Shown here: positions 36,543 through 45,633 of the stretch, piece by piece | How the letters are laid out: the number at the start of each line of letters is the position of its first letter | Position numbering within the stretch: position 1 is the stretch's first letter | Source: Gallionellaceae bacterium | Lineage (GTDB): Bacteria > Pseudomonadota > Gammaproteobacteria > Burkholderiales > Gallionellaceae | Direction of reading: 5' to 3' | Length of the DNA stretch: 56,839 bases | Assembly: GCA_009885195.1 (NCBI GenBank) | Contig: VFLG01000031.1 | Coordinates: forward strand, 1-56,839 | Notes under the pieces: generated by a model | Seen by the model: the letters and a program-made list of their open reading frames with translations, nothing else | Databases searched by the model: none | Told to the model about the DNA's origin: nothing | Program-made: the position numbers and the translations under genes

Positions 36543-37775
36543 ATGCTGAGCCGGGTGATAGGCTGGATAGACCAGCGCTTTCCGCTGACCAGCTTCGTCA
36601 AGCGCGAGCTGACCGATTACCCGACTCCGCGCAACTTGAGTTACTGGTGGAATTTCGGGTTTCTGGCGGGCTTTGTGCTGGTGCTGCAAATCGCCACCGG
36701 CATTTTTCTGGCGATGCATTACAAGGCGGATGTGAACCTGGCGTTCGACTCGGTGCAACACATCATGCGCGATATCAAATATGGCTGGCTGCTGCGCTAT
36801 CTTCATTCCACCGGTGCCTCTGCCTTCTTTGTGGTGATCTATATTCATATGGCGCGCACGCTGTATTACGGCTCCTACCGCGCCCCGCGCGAGTTGCTGT
36901 GGTGGACAGGTCAGCTGCTGATGCTGTTGATCATGGCCAGTGCTTTTATGGGTTATCTGTTGCCTTGGGGGCAAATGTCCTACTGGGGGGCGGAGGTCAT
37001 CACCAATCTGTTCGGCGCGACCCCTTTGATCGGTGACCGGGTGGTGTTGTGGCTGCGCGGGGATTTTGCCGTGGGAGATGCAACCCTGACCCGCTTTTAT
37101 GCCTTGCACTATTTGTTCCCGTTCCTGATTGTTGCGATGGTGGTGATTCACATGGTTGCGCTGCATACCGTGAAAAGCAGCAACCCGTCTGGCATCAACC
37201 TTGCGGCCAAGGACAATATTCCTTTTCACCCCTACTACACGTCCAAGGATTTTTTCGGCTTGGGCATCTATCTCATCATATTTTGTGTGTTCGTATTTTT
37301 TCTCCCGCATCTGTTCATCGAGCCAAACAACTACATCCCCGCCAACCCGTTGGTAACGCCGCTGCATATAGAGCCTGAATGGTACTTCCTGCCGTTCTAC
37401 GCAATCTTGCGGGCGATTCCAGACATGTTGGGCGGGGTGGTGGCGATGGCGCTGTCGGTCGTGATATTCGCCGTCCTGCCCTTTGCCGACCGTTCAAGCA
37501 TTCCCGGCGGTGCGCATTACCGTCCGGTGTTTCGCGTCATGTTCTATGTGTTCATCGTGGATGTGCTGGTGCTGGGTTATGTGGGTTCCCAGGCGCCGAT
37601 CGGTTTTTTAGTGCCATTGGGGCAGATAGCCACCTTCATTTATTTTGCTACTTTTATTCTGCTGCCCTTTGTTTCCAAGGCCGAGGACAGATGGTTGCGC
37701 GCCCGTGGTTTGCCGCCCGAGTTGCAAGCATTGTTTGAGCAGCGTCCGCCGCGCGAGAAATGGTTGCGCAAATGA
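36543..37775 (+). CDS. petB: Cytochrome b of the bc1 complex
   Basis: 410 aa with eight membrane helices. Heme-ligand histidines in helices II and IV (LRYLHSTGASAFF; LHYLFPFLI). Qo-site PEWYFLPFY and GYLLPWGQMSYWGAEVI are present. It transfers electrons between the Qo and Qi quinone sites. Length and order fit the proteobacterial petABC operon. Overlaps the start of petC. Confidence 0.97.
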   Translation: MLSRVIGWIDQRFPLTSFVKRELTDYPTPRNLSYWWNFGFLAGFVLVLQIATGIFLAMHYKADVNLAFDSVQHIMRDIKYGWLLRYLHSTGASAFFVVIYIHMARTLYYGSYRAPRELLWWTGQLLMLLIMASAFMGYLLPWGQMSYWGAEVITNLFGATPLIGDRVVLWLRGDFAVGDATLTRFYALHYLFPFLIVAMVVIHMVALHTVKSSNPSGINLAAKDNIPFHPYYTSKDFFGLGIYLIIFCVFVFFLPHLFIEPNNYIPANPLVTPLHIEPEWYFLPFYAILRAIPDMLGGVVAMALSVVIFAVLPFADRSSIPGGAHYRPVFRVMFYVFIVDVLVLGYVGSQAPIGFLVPLGQIATFIYFATFILLPFVSKAEDRWLRARGLPPELQALFEQRPPREKWLRK

Positions 37776-38449
37776 GAATCGCGATGAAGTTGCTGAGCGC
37801 GTGCATGCTATTTTGGCTTGTGGGCGGCGCTTATGCTGCCGGGATGGCGCTGAACAAGGTCGAAGTGAGTGTTGACCTGCCGGCATTGGAACGCGGGGCG
37901 GATACGGTGATTGATACTTGCACGGTCTGCCACAGCCTGAAATATATCCGCTTCCGTGATTTGGCCGGTTTGGGTTTTGCCAAAGACAAAGTGCAAGCCT
38001 GGCGGGGTGACAGTCCGATGGGATCGGTAATTGCCAGTAAAATGACTGTGGATTCGGCGCTGCTGGCGTTTGGCGCGGTACCGCCGGATCTCAGTTTGAT
38101 AGCCAAGGCGCGAGAGGGTGGGGAAAATTATGTTTACTCATTCTTGCTCGGGTTTTACGCCGCCCCCGACGGCATGATGACCAACCATTATTTTCCCGGC
38201 ACGAAAATGCCGGATGCACTGGGTATCGCTGGTGTGACCGATGCCGCGCAACGCGCGCTGCTCGAACAAAAGGCGCGTGACGTGACCTCATTTTTGGTGT
38301 GGGCTGCCGACCCGCACGCACAGGAACGCCAAACTCTGGGCTATTATGTCATCGGCTATCTGCTGCTGCTGACTACGCTGCTTTATTTTCTCAAGCGCCG
38401 CATTTGGGCAAGGCTAAACACTATTCAACAAAACCAACATAAGGAGTAA
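37772..38449 (+). CDS. petC: Cytochrome c1
   Basis: 225 aa from ATG 37772, which overlaps the petB stop (ATGA); an in-frame ATG at 37760 is the longer option. Signal peptide (MRIAMKLLSACMLFWLVGGAYA), heme-binding CTVCH (C50, C53, H54), the axial Met within MPDAL, and a C-terminal anchor helix (YYVIGYLLLLTTLLYFLKRR). Periplasmic c-type heme subunit that passes electrons to cytochrome c. Confidence 0.96.
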   Translation: MRIAMKLLSACMLFWLVGGAYAAGMALNKVEVSVDLPALERGADTVIDTCTVCHSLKYIRFRDLAGLGFAKDKVQAWRGDSPMGSVIASKMTVDSALLAFGAVPPDLSLIAKAREGGENYVYSFLLGFYAAPDGMMTNHYFPGTKMPDALGIAGVTDAAQRALLEQKARDVTSFLVWAADPHAQERQTLGYYVIGYLLLLTTLLYFLKRRIWARLNTIQQNQHKE

Positions 38450-38451
38450 AC

Positions 38452-39366
38452 ATGAATCAGGTAGACAGCGCCACGCTTAACCAGAAATTTGGCATCGCCG
38501 GACAGCTTGAGTTTGCGCAGGATGCGGGCGGTCTGGTCATTGCGCGCATTAATAACCAACACGCACAGGCCAGCATCGCGCTGCAAGGCGCGCACATCAT
38601 GACTTTTCAACCCGCAGGCGAGCAACCGGTTATCTGGCTCAGCCCGGCAGCCAAGCTGGTGCAAGGGAAATCCATACGGGGCGGTGTGCCCATTTGCTGG
38701 CCGTGGTTCGGCGCGCATGCCAGCGAGAGCAGTTTTTCCGGGCACGGATTTGCGCGCACCGTGCCGTGGCAAGTTGTTTCCACAGAAGCATTAGCAGATG
38801 GCAGTACGCGCATTACTTTTGAATTGCCGCACAGCTCGATACCCTCTGCGCAGTGGCCGCACGCCTGCCGCACACGCAACATAGTGACTGTAGGCAAGGC
38901 ATTAACCGTGGAACTGGCCACCGAAAACACCGGCAATACACCGTTCGAAATAGGTGAGGCGTTGCACACTTATTTCGCTATCAGCGATGTAAGCGATATG
39001 CGCATCACCGGCCTGGAAGGCTGTACTTATCTGGATAAGGTGGGTGTTGCGCAAAGCAGGACACAGCAAGGCGCGATTCAGATCACTTCCGAAGTGGACA
39101 GAATCTACATTGATACCGCAGCGGATTGCCTGATTGAAGACTTAGGTTTGAAGCGCCGCATCCGTATCGCCAAGCGCGGCAGCCGCTCCACCGTGGTGTG
39201 GAATCCGTGGGTCGAAAAGGCGGCCAAGATGGGCGACTTCGGTAGCGATACCGGTTATCGCGGCATGGTCTGCGTGGAAAGCGCCAATGCGGTTAATAAC
39301 GTGGTTAGCGTCGCGCCGGGAGCGACGCACTCTCTGCATGTGACATACAGTGCCGAAGAAATATGA
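38452..39366 (+). CDS. D-hexose-6-phosphate mutarotase (YeaD family)
   Basis: 304 aa, aldose-1-epimerase superfamily. Family signatures: IRGGVPICWPWFGAH, SGHGFARTVPW (a catalytic His region), ALHTYFAISDV and PWVEKAAKMGDFG. It interconverts alpha and beta anomers of hexose-6-phosphates. Two bases after the petC stop, with its SD (AAGGAG) inside the petC end, so it is translated from the petABC mRNA unless an internal promoter exists. No functional link to respiration is evident. Confidence 0.9.
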   Translation: MNQVDSATLNQKFGIAGQLEFAQDAGGLVIARINNQHAQASIALQGAHIMTFQPAGEQPVIWLSPAAKLVQGKSIRGGVPICWPWFGAHASESSFSGHGFARTVPWQVVSTEALADGSTRITFELPHSSIPSAQWPHACRTRNIVTVGKALTVELATENTGNTPFEIGEALHTYFAISDVSDMRITGLEGCTYLDKVGVAQSRTQQGAIQITSEVDRIYIDTAADCLIEDLGLKRRIRIAKRGSRSTVVWNPWVEKAAKMGDFGSDTGYRGMVCVESANAVNNVVSVAPGATHSLHVTYSAEEI

Positions 39367-39397
39367 CAGTAAGCATGCGTTTCAATTTCACCAGCCC

Positions 39398-39871
39398 TTA
39401 TTTATTGTGAGTCGGCCAATCCCGATCTGCCCATAAAATGCTGAGCACTTTCAGGTCAGGGTGGACGCCAGCCTCGTCGATGTACATGTAAGTGATGGTG
39501 TTCGGATCGGCTGTAAGCGCGCCGAGTAGTTTGTGCAGGCCGGTGTACACTTTCGGGCGGTTACCACCCACACGAAATACCCGGGAAAGAATATGGTGTT
39601 CATAGGTGGTAGTGTTCATGAACAACACCTTGTGCATGAACAATTCCTGCAAATAACCATCCGAATAATTGAGCAAAGGCTTGATGGTCTGCCCGTTGCC
39701 GAGCAGCGTCTCGCCCAAATATAGCTTGCGCACCTCCTCCACCGACAACGGGCCGAGCGTGGACTCAACGCTGGCTACCAGCACCATATCCGGCTTCTTG
39801 ATCAGTCCTGAAGGAAGGGCTGCCTGGCTCCATAGCAGGCAGAATGACAGTGCTAGTAAACTACGCTTCAT
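39398..39871 (-). CDS. Short PstS-like periplasmic protein
   Basis: 157 aa from ATG 39871, which overlaps the stop of the preceding porin-like gene (ATGA). Signal peptide MKRSLLALSFCLLWSQAALPSG. The mature part (LSVEEVRKLYLGETLLGNGQTIKPL, then ITYMYIDEAG) resembles the phosphate-ABC substrate-binding-like domain as a short single-domain form. Such small proteins lack the full two-lobe PstS and often sit beside porins or sensor genes. Ligand unknown. Confidence 0.8.
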   Translation of the reverse strand: MKRSLLALSFCLLWSQAALPSGLIKKPDMVLVASVESTLGPLSVEEVRKLYLGETLLGNGQTIKPLLNYSDGYLQELFMHKVLFMNTTTYEHHILSRVFRVGGNRPKVYTGLHKLLGALTADPNTITYMYIDEAGVHPDLKVLSILWADRDWPTHNK

Positions 39872-40947
39872 GGGAAAACTGCGCTCCATTCCATGGCCAG
39901 CTGGTTGAACTGTGGTTTGTCTTGTTGTTTGCTATGCGATAGTTCGAGCTTGAGCGCCTGATTGTGACTGAGTTCGTAGCGCGCACCCGCCAGGGTACGG
40001 GATTTAATAAAGTTAGGGCGGAGGTTCAGATAGGGATCGTCATTTGCATCGGCTGTGTCCTCCACCCGACCAAACAGAGTCCACTCGGGCTGTATTGAAT
40101 ATTCGGCTTGCAGGTAGCCGCTGGTGAAAGTCTGGTTTCCCATAGCAGGGTGTGGCTCGATGCGGTTGTGCACGATATACAGTTCGCCCATCAAACGCAG
40201 ATTGCCAAATTCCCGATTGAGATCCGCGCCGACCAGGGTCTGCGTGACCTTGGTGATGCCCATAGACATGGAAGGATTTTCTGTAGGGATGGAGGTGTGT
40301 GCGGCGAAAATACCGACTTCGTCCAAGCTTCCGGCCACGGGCCGGTAGGCAAGCTTGGCACTGGCTGCGAGCCTGCCATGCCTGTCTGTTGGATTCAGAA
40401 TATCTATGGGCATAAGACCCGTTATCCCGAGCGTGGGGCCAACGCCCAGGGCCACAGAGTAATTTATCGGGGCGTCGGCTGTTTCCTCCAGCAGCAGTCC
40501 GCTTATATGCATCGGCAACATGCTTCCGCCATTATCCTCAAAGGCAATAATGCCAGGCCTGGTGATGGCGGTCGTCAGATAGTTGCCGTGGTGAAACTCG
40601 GTATTCCAGTAGCCCAGGGGATTATGAAAACGACCCAGCCACATCGTGGTGGATTGGGTCGGCAACCAGCCGATCTGCATTCGTTCCATCTCTTTTTCAT
40701 CTGGAGTCATAAAAAATTCTGCAAGAAAGCGCAGTCGCCCATGGCTGGCAGAATAGAAGGCGTCAAGTGATGGCTCAATCTCGTCTTGCGGGTGATCTGC
40801 TATGGGGTTGTTCCGATGCAGGCCGGCAACGGTCGGGAACAGCAGAATTTCACCTTCATACGCCAGACCCGTGGCGGGCAAGCACAACAATGCCGCCAGC
40901 ATCAGGGCAAAAAGGGAAGTTGAATATTTAATCGTTGTGGAATTCAC
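39868..40947 (-). CDS. Porin-like outer-membrane beta-barrel protein
   Basis: About 359 aa from GTG 40947; the frame opens at 41139 but the first 60 residues there look non-genuine and the start remains uncertain. Signal sequence with YSTSLFALMLAALLCLPATGLA. The mature chain has alternating amphipathic strands (LRFLAEFFMT, GYLQAEYSI, LAGARYELSHNQALKLELSHS), as in porins with an aromatic-girdle pattern. Translationally coupled to the PstS-like gene. It may form an uptake pair for an anion (inference). Confidence 0.7.
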   Translation of the reverse strand: MNSTTIKYSTSLFALMLAALLCLPATGLAYEGEILLFPTVAGLHRNNPIADHPQDEIEPSLDAFYSASHGRLRFLAEFFMTPDEKEMERMQIGWLPTQSTTMWLGRFHNPLGYWNTEFHHGNYLTTAITRPGIIAFEDNGGSMLPMHISGLLLEETADAPINYSVALGVGPTLGITGLMPIDILNPTDRHGRLAASAKLAYRPVAGSLDEVGIFAAHTSIPTENPSMSMGITKVTQTLVGADLNREFGNLRLMGELYIVHNRIEPHPAMGNQTFTSGYLQAEYSIQPEWTLFGRVEDTADANDDPYLNLRPNFIKSRTLAGARYELSHNQALKLELSHSKQQDKPQFNQLAMEWSAVFP

Positions 40948-41204
40948 GAGCTTTTTTGGCGCTGATATTTTAGAGATTGATTCGGGGCTTTTGAATGTGT
41001 GGATATTATCACCTTTTACACAATCAATTAAGAACAAACTGCACCAGAACAAACTGCACCACACCCCATGCTCTGTTACAATGCACCCCAGCGGCATTTG
41101 TTCCAGTCTTCTTGCCGTGCGCCATATTGGTTTTTGCAACCCCTCTATCTGCCTAAGACTGGCGCCCGCAAAGGCGACAGGCCGATTTTTATCCAGGAAT
41201 AATT

Positions 41205-42521
41205 ATGACTTTTGCTGCTCTCGGCTTGTCCGATGAACTCGTCCGCGCCGTTACCGAGCGTGGTTACACTGAACCCACCCCTATCCAGGCGCAGGCGATT
41301 CCCGCCGTGCTGTCCGGTGGCGATCTGCTGGCCGGTGCGCAGACCGGCACCGGCAAGACCGCCGGTTTTACCCTGCCCATCCTGCAACGACTGACTGCTT
41401 CTGCCAAGCACACCATCGGCAAGGCGCCAATCCGCGCGCTGGTTCTTATCCCGACACGCGAGCTGGCCGCGCAGGTGGAAGAAAGCGTGCGTGATTATGG
41501 CAAATATCTGAAGCTCAATTCGATGACGATGATAGGCGGGGTCAACATCAATCCCCAAATCAACCGCCTGAAAAGCAGGGTGGATATTCTGGTCGCCACC
41601 CCTGGCCGCCTGCTCGATCACTTGCAACAAAAAACAGTGGATTTGTCGCATGTAGAAATTCTGGTGCTGGACGAAGCCGATCGCATGCTGGATATGGGCT
41701 TCATCCGCGACATCAAGAAAATTCTGGCCGTGTTGCCCAGGCAGCGGCAGAACCTGTTGTTCTCTGCCACCTTCTCGGCGGAGATTAAGCTGTTGGCCGA
41801 TGGGCTGCTCAACAAACCGGCGATGATCGAAGTCGCCCGCCAAAATGCCACGGCCGAATTGATCACGCAAAAAGTGTATCCGGTGGATCGTGAAAGAAAG
41901 CGCGAATTGCTTGCTCATCTGATTAAGGAGCGCAACTGGTTTCAGGTGCTGGTGTTCACCCGCACCAAACATGGCGCCAACCGGCTGGCCGAACAGCTGG
42001 ATAAGGACGGCATTTCATCGCTGGCCATTCACGGCAACAAAAGCCAGGCTGCGCGCACGCGCGCGTTGGCGGAATTCAAAACCGGCAAACTGCAAGTGCT
42101 GGTGGCGACCGACATCGCCGCGCGCGGCATCGACATCATCGAACTGCCGCATGTCGTGAATTTTGAATTGCCCAATGTGCCGGAAGATTATGTCCATCGC
42201 ATTGGCCGCACCGGCCGTGCCGGCAGCGAAGGTGAAGCGAGTTCGCTAGTGTGCGTGGATGAACACAAATTGCTGAACGACATCGAGCGTTTGACCAAGA
42301 ACGAAATTCCGGTGGTGCAGATACCCGGCTTCGAACCCGATCCGCGCATCAAGGCCGAGCCTATTTTAAATGGCCAGAATCGCGGTCAAGGCGGTGGCCG
42401 GGGTCAAGGTCGGAGCCAGCCGGGTTCGCGCGCGGGCGGCGGTGCTGGGCGCGGTGGCGCTGCGGGCAAGCCTGCTGCGCGCGCACCAGCATTGCACCGC
42501 TCCGGTGGGCGGGGTCGTTAA
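41205..42521 (+). CDS. rhlE: ATP-dependent RNA helicase RhlE (DEAD-box)
   Basis: 438 aa. Q motif [26 protein letters not shown], Walker [13 protein letters not shown] ([13 protein letters not shown]), SAT and [10 protein letters not shown] all present. The Gly/Arg-rich tail (from about residue 395) is typical of RhlE. Acts in ribosome assembly and RNA remodelling. SD AGGAA before ATG 41205. Its stop overlaps the next start (TAATG). Confidence 0.95.
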   Translation: MTFAALGLSDELVRAVTERGYTEPTPIQAQAIPAVLSGGDLLAGAQTGTGKTAGFTLPILQRLTASAKHTIGKAPIRALVLIPTRELAAQVEESVRDYGKYLKLNSMTMIGGVNINPQINRLKSRVDILVATPGRLLDHLQQKTVDLSHVEILVLDEADRMLDMGFIRDIKKILAVLPRQRQNLLFSATFSAEIKLLADGLLNKPAMIEVARQNATAELITQKVYPVDRERKRELLAHLIKERNWFQVLVFTRTKHGANRLAEQLDKDGISSLAIHGNKSQAARTRALAEFKTGKLQVLVATDIAARGIDIIELPHVVNFELPNVPEDYVHRIGRTGRAGSEGEASSLVCVDEHKLLNDIERLTKNEIPVVQIPGFEPDPRIKAEPILNGQNRGQGGGRGQGRSQPGSRAGGGAGRGGAAGKPAARAPALHRSGGRGR

Positions 42522-43096
42522 TGAGCAGCGCAACAAACGAAACCATCATCGCCGCCACGCAAACGTGGCTGGAACGTGCGGTGATCGGCCTGAATCTGTG
42601 CCCGTTCGCCAAGGCAGTGCATGTCAAAAAACAGATACGCTATGCGGTGAGCAGCGCAACCACGCATGAAGAATTGCTTAGCGATCTTATGAGAGAACTG
42701 GAATTTCTGGCGGAAACACCGTCAGAAAAAATTGACACGACCTTGCTGATCCATCCCGGCGTACTCACCGATTTCCTCGACTACAACGATTTTCTCGATG
42801 TGGTCGATGCGGCGCTGGAAGATATGGAACTGGAAGGCATACTGCAAGTAGCCAGCTTTCATCCGCAGTATCAATTTGCCGATACTCAGCCGGACGATAT
42901 CGAAAATTTCACCAACCGTGCGCCCTACCCCACGCTGCACCTGCTGCGAGAAAGCAGCATGGTGCTAGCGGTGTCGGCCTATCCCGAGGCCGATAAAATA
43001 TTCGACAAAAATATTGAGACGCTACGCAAGCTGGGTCATGCAGGTTGGGATGAGTTGGGGCTGATTAAAGATAGTCCGGTAGCGGCAAAAAAATAA
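42521..43096 (+). CDS. DUF1415 family protein
   Basis: 191 aa, cytoplasmic. Matches DUF1415 across its length: WLERAVIGLNLCPFAKAVH near the start and ASFHPQYQFADTQPDDIENF with FTNRAPYPTLHLLRE. The conserved Cys and the PFAK motif suggest an enzyme-like site, but no function is known. Translationally coupled to rhlE (TAATG). Probably a stress-linked small operon with srkA downstream (inference). Confidence 0.85.
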   Translation: MSSATNETIIAATQTWLERAVIGLNLCPFAKAVHVKKQIRYAVSSATTHEELLSDLMRELEFLAETPSEKIDTTLLIHPGVLTDFLDYNDFLDVVDAALEDMELEGILQVASFHPQYQFADTQPDDIENFTNRAPYPTLHLLRESSMVLAVSAYPEADKIFDKNIETLRKLGHAGWDELGLIKDSPVAAKK

Positions 43097-43105
43097 GGTA
43101 AGTAA

Positions 43106-44095
43106 GTGTCTCCCATTACGCCGTCGACCTACGCTACGCTCACCCCCGATTGCGTGCTGAACGCGCTGGAGAGCCTCGGCTTGCGCAGCGATGGCCGCCT
43201 GCTGGCGCTTAACAGCTACGAAAACCGCGTCTATCAAATTGGCATGGAAGAGGGCGCGCCTGTGGTGGCGAAATTCTATCGTCCCGCGCGCTGGACCGAT
43301 GCCGCCATACTGGAAGAACATGCTTTCGTGCAGGAACTGGTCGAGCGCGAAATTCCGGTTGTGCCAGCGTTGGTGCTGGATGGGAAAACGCTGCACAGTT
43401 TCGATGGATTTCGCTTTTCTGTTTTCCCCAAGCACGGCGGGCGCGCGCCCGAACTGGAAGATCGCCACACGCTGGAATGGATGGGGCGCTTCCTCGGGCG
43501 CATCCACGCCATCGGCGCGCTCAAGCCGTTCCAACACCGCCCCGAACTGAACATCCAAACATTTGGCATCGCGCCGCGTGATTATCTATGGGCGCATGAT
43601 TTTATTCCGGCTGATCTCCATGCCGCCTACAGCAGCGTGGCAGAACAGGCGCTGATTGGGGCGCGCCACTGCTTTGATCGCGCGGGCGAGGTGCGAACGC
43701 TGCGCCTGCACGGCGATTGCCACGCAGGCAACGTGCTGTGGACGGATGATGGCCCGCACTTCGTTGATTTCGACGACAGCCGCATGGGGCCGGCGGTGCA
43801 GGACTTGTGGATGCTGCTGTCGGGCGAGCGCGCCGACATGGTGCGGCAATTGAGCGACGTGCTGGCGGGGTATGAAAATTTTTATGAATTCGATGAACGT
43901 GAATTGCACCTGATTGAAGCGCTGCGCACCCTGCGGCTGATCCATTACTCTGCGTGGCTCGCGCAGCGCTGGGATGATCCCGCCTTCAAGCAAGCCTTCC
44001 CGTGGTTCAACACACAACGCTATTGGCAGGATCGCATTCTGGAACTGCGCGAGCAGATCGCACTGATGGACGAGCCGCCGCTGTGGCAGGCATAG
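43106..44095 (+). CDS. srkA: Stress response kinase A (YihE/RdoA)
   Basis: 329 aa Ser/Thr protein kinase of the choline-kinase fold. Catalytic LHGDCHAGNVLW (catalytic Asp) and the metal-binding FVDFDDSRMGP. The start is GTG 43106 with AAGGTAAG upstream, 9 bp after DUF1415. E. coli SrkA counters envelope stress and MazEF-linked death. A diverged copy of its last 30 codons lies at 45528-45620. Confidence 0.94.
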   Translation: MSPITPSTYATLTPDCVLNALESLGLRSDGRLLALNSYENRVYQIGMEEGAPVVAKFYRPARWTDAAILEEHAFVQELVEREIPVVPALVLDGKTLHSFDGFRFSVFPKHGGRAPELEDRHTLEWMGRFLGRIHAIGALKPFQHRPELNIQTFGIAPRDYLWAHDFIPADLHAAYSSVAEQALIGARHCFDRAGEVRTLRLHGDCHAGNVLWTDDGPHFVDFDDSRMGPAVQDLWMLLSGERADMVRQLSDVLAGYENFYEFDERELHLIEALRTLRLIHYSAWLAQRWDDPAFKQAFPWFNTQRYWQDRILELREQIALMDEPPLWQA

Positions 44096-44101
44096 ATACA
44101 A

Positions 44102-44288
44102 GGGTGGATTAGGTGCATATTTTGCACCGTAACCCATCATGTGACATTTGGATGATCAAGATTTATGGCTATGAGCTCGACAACTTGTCCATGCAACAGC
44201 GCTGTGTGAGTTGTTGAGATTTCGGTGCAATGTTGGGTTACGTCCGTCGGCGGTGAGTTTGTCGAACCATGAAGCTGCTAACCCAACA
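44102..44288. repeat. Two REP-like hairpins downstream of srkA
   Basis: GGTGCA/TGCACC within an outer GGGT..ACCC (44102-44135), and TGTTGGGTTA paired with TAACCCAACA (44231-44288). Type resembles dispersed GGGTTA repeats of proteobacteria. The 275-bp interval has no gene. Confidence 0.5.
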
Positions 44289-44370
44289 AAATCTCGCTCC
44301 CCGATATGTGTTCGGGACAGAGTGGCATAGCCCGGATATAGCCAGTGTAGGGCATCCTACATGCTTCGAT

Positions 44371-45402
44371 TCACCAGTAGGCGTACACATAGGACACCCC
44401 GATGATCAGATTCAGGTCAGATTTTTTCTTGCCCGCTTCGGGAGATGTGTTGAAGCGATAATCAACCTCTAAATTGGCGGAGACATTGTCGATGAGCGGG
44501 ATGCGAAGACCTTGTTCCGTCCGCAGAACGACGGAATTGACGCTAAAACTGTAGTACCCTTCCTGGCGATGGAATAGCTTGAGCCGCTTCGGCACGGCTT
44601 CCCACTCGAGTCCTGCCGCCCAGCGGCCTGCTGCGGTACGCTTGTCCTCGCCGATCATCACGTCCTCGTTGAAGTAGGAAACACCTGCCTCGGCGAAGAG
44701 GTTGTGCTGCCTGGTGTCATAGAACTGATACCCCATGCCGAGACCCTCGGTGTTGCGGAGATTGAGGTTGGCGAAGGAGTCTTGCTCGGTGAGAGACTGG
44801 GCGTAGGAGTAAACCTTTTCGCGGGCAAAAAAGTCGTACTTCAGGCTCCCTGAGGAATTGCGGGCGGTCGCTTCCCTGTTGGCCTCGCTGTAATTGTATT
44901 TCCCTTCGACGGTGAAGCGGTGCTTCCGTGTCCTTACCTGAAAGCGGGTTGCGACATTCAGTGCTCTGGTGTCGGTGTTGCCGCTGTTGAGGCTGCCACC
45001 GAGATTGAAAATCCCGGAGTAGGTTGACGGATTGACCGACCGCAGTTGATTCAATGGCATAGGCATTGATTGGCCGAGGAGCGCACTCTCGATTTGGATC
45101 ATTCCGCTCTCCGGGCAACTGATCCTGCCGATGAGAAATTCGTTGTCCTTCAACTCTGTGGGCAGGGTGCGTTCGGAGATGATGCAGTCGACCTCTATCC
45201 AGGAGATACCCAGCTTCTCCTCTGCATAGGCTGACTTAAAAATAAGAAGATCTTTTTCCATCCTGACAATTTCGCCGGTGAGCCGATCGCCGTTTTTCAT
45301 CCGGACTTCGTCGGCTACCGCAGAGTGCGGCAGAAATGCAAGCAGCAACACGCCGAAGCAATATAACAAGTAGCCTTGAATGGTCATAGCATTCTTTTCC
45401 AT
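44371..45402 (-). CDS. DUF481 family outer-membrane protein
   Basis: 343 aa from ATG 45402 (MEKNAMTIQGYLLYCFGVLLL; ATG 45387 with GGAAAAG upstream is almost as good). Signal peptide to HSAVADE. An N-terminal SH3-like section (RMKNGDRLTGEIVRMEKDLLIFKS) then a beta-barrel of salt-stress/DUF481 type (LGGSLNSGNTDTRALNVATRF, IPLIDNVSANLEVDYRFN). Function unknown. It lies between srkA and a second srkA 3' fragment, so may have arrived on a transferred segment. Confidence 0.85.
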   Translation of the reverse strand: MEKNAMTIQGYLLYCFGVLLLAFLPHSAVADEVRMKNGDRLTGEIVRMEKDLLIFKSAYAEEKLGISWIEVDCIISERTLPTELKDNEFLIGRISCPESGMIQIESALLGQSMPMPLNQLRSVNPSTYSGIFNLGGSLNSGNTDTRALNVATRFQVRTRKHRFTVEGKYNYSEANREATARNSSGSLKYDFFAREKVYSYAQSLTEQDSFANLNLRNTEGLGMGYQFYDTRQHNLFAEAGVSYFNEDVMIGEDKRTAAGRWAAGLEWEAVPKRLKLFHRQEGYYSFSVNSVVLRTEQGLRIPLIDNVSANLEVDYRFNTSPEAGKKKSDLNLIIGVSYVYAYW

Positions 45403-45527
45403 GGGTAGTTCCGGGATCGCTCCCAAGTCAGCAAATAAGGAAACAGTTGGCGAATAAAGTTCGAAGTGCAACAGTTGAGTGGCTTGGTGTAGCGCATCTC
45501 CACCCCGAATCATACCTTATGCGGCGA

Positions 45528-45620
45528 TTTAAACCACAGCACTATTGGCAGGATCGTATTCTCGAATTGCGTGAGCAGATTGCGCTGATGGATGAGCCGC
45601 CGTTGTGGATCGCGCGTTGA
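45528..45620 (+). pseudogene. Fragment of a second srkA 3' end
   Basis: Translates as FKPQHYWQDRILELREQIAL followed by MDEPPLWIAR and stop, almost the same as the end of srkA at 44095 (YWQDRILELREQIALMDEP). DNA is diverged at many third positions. No upstream continuation in frame. So it is a remnant or a recombination join, not an expressed gene. Confidence 0.85.
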
Positions 45621-45633
45621 AACAGAATTATCC

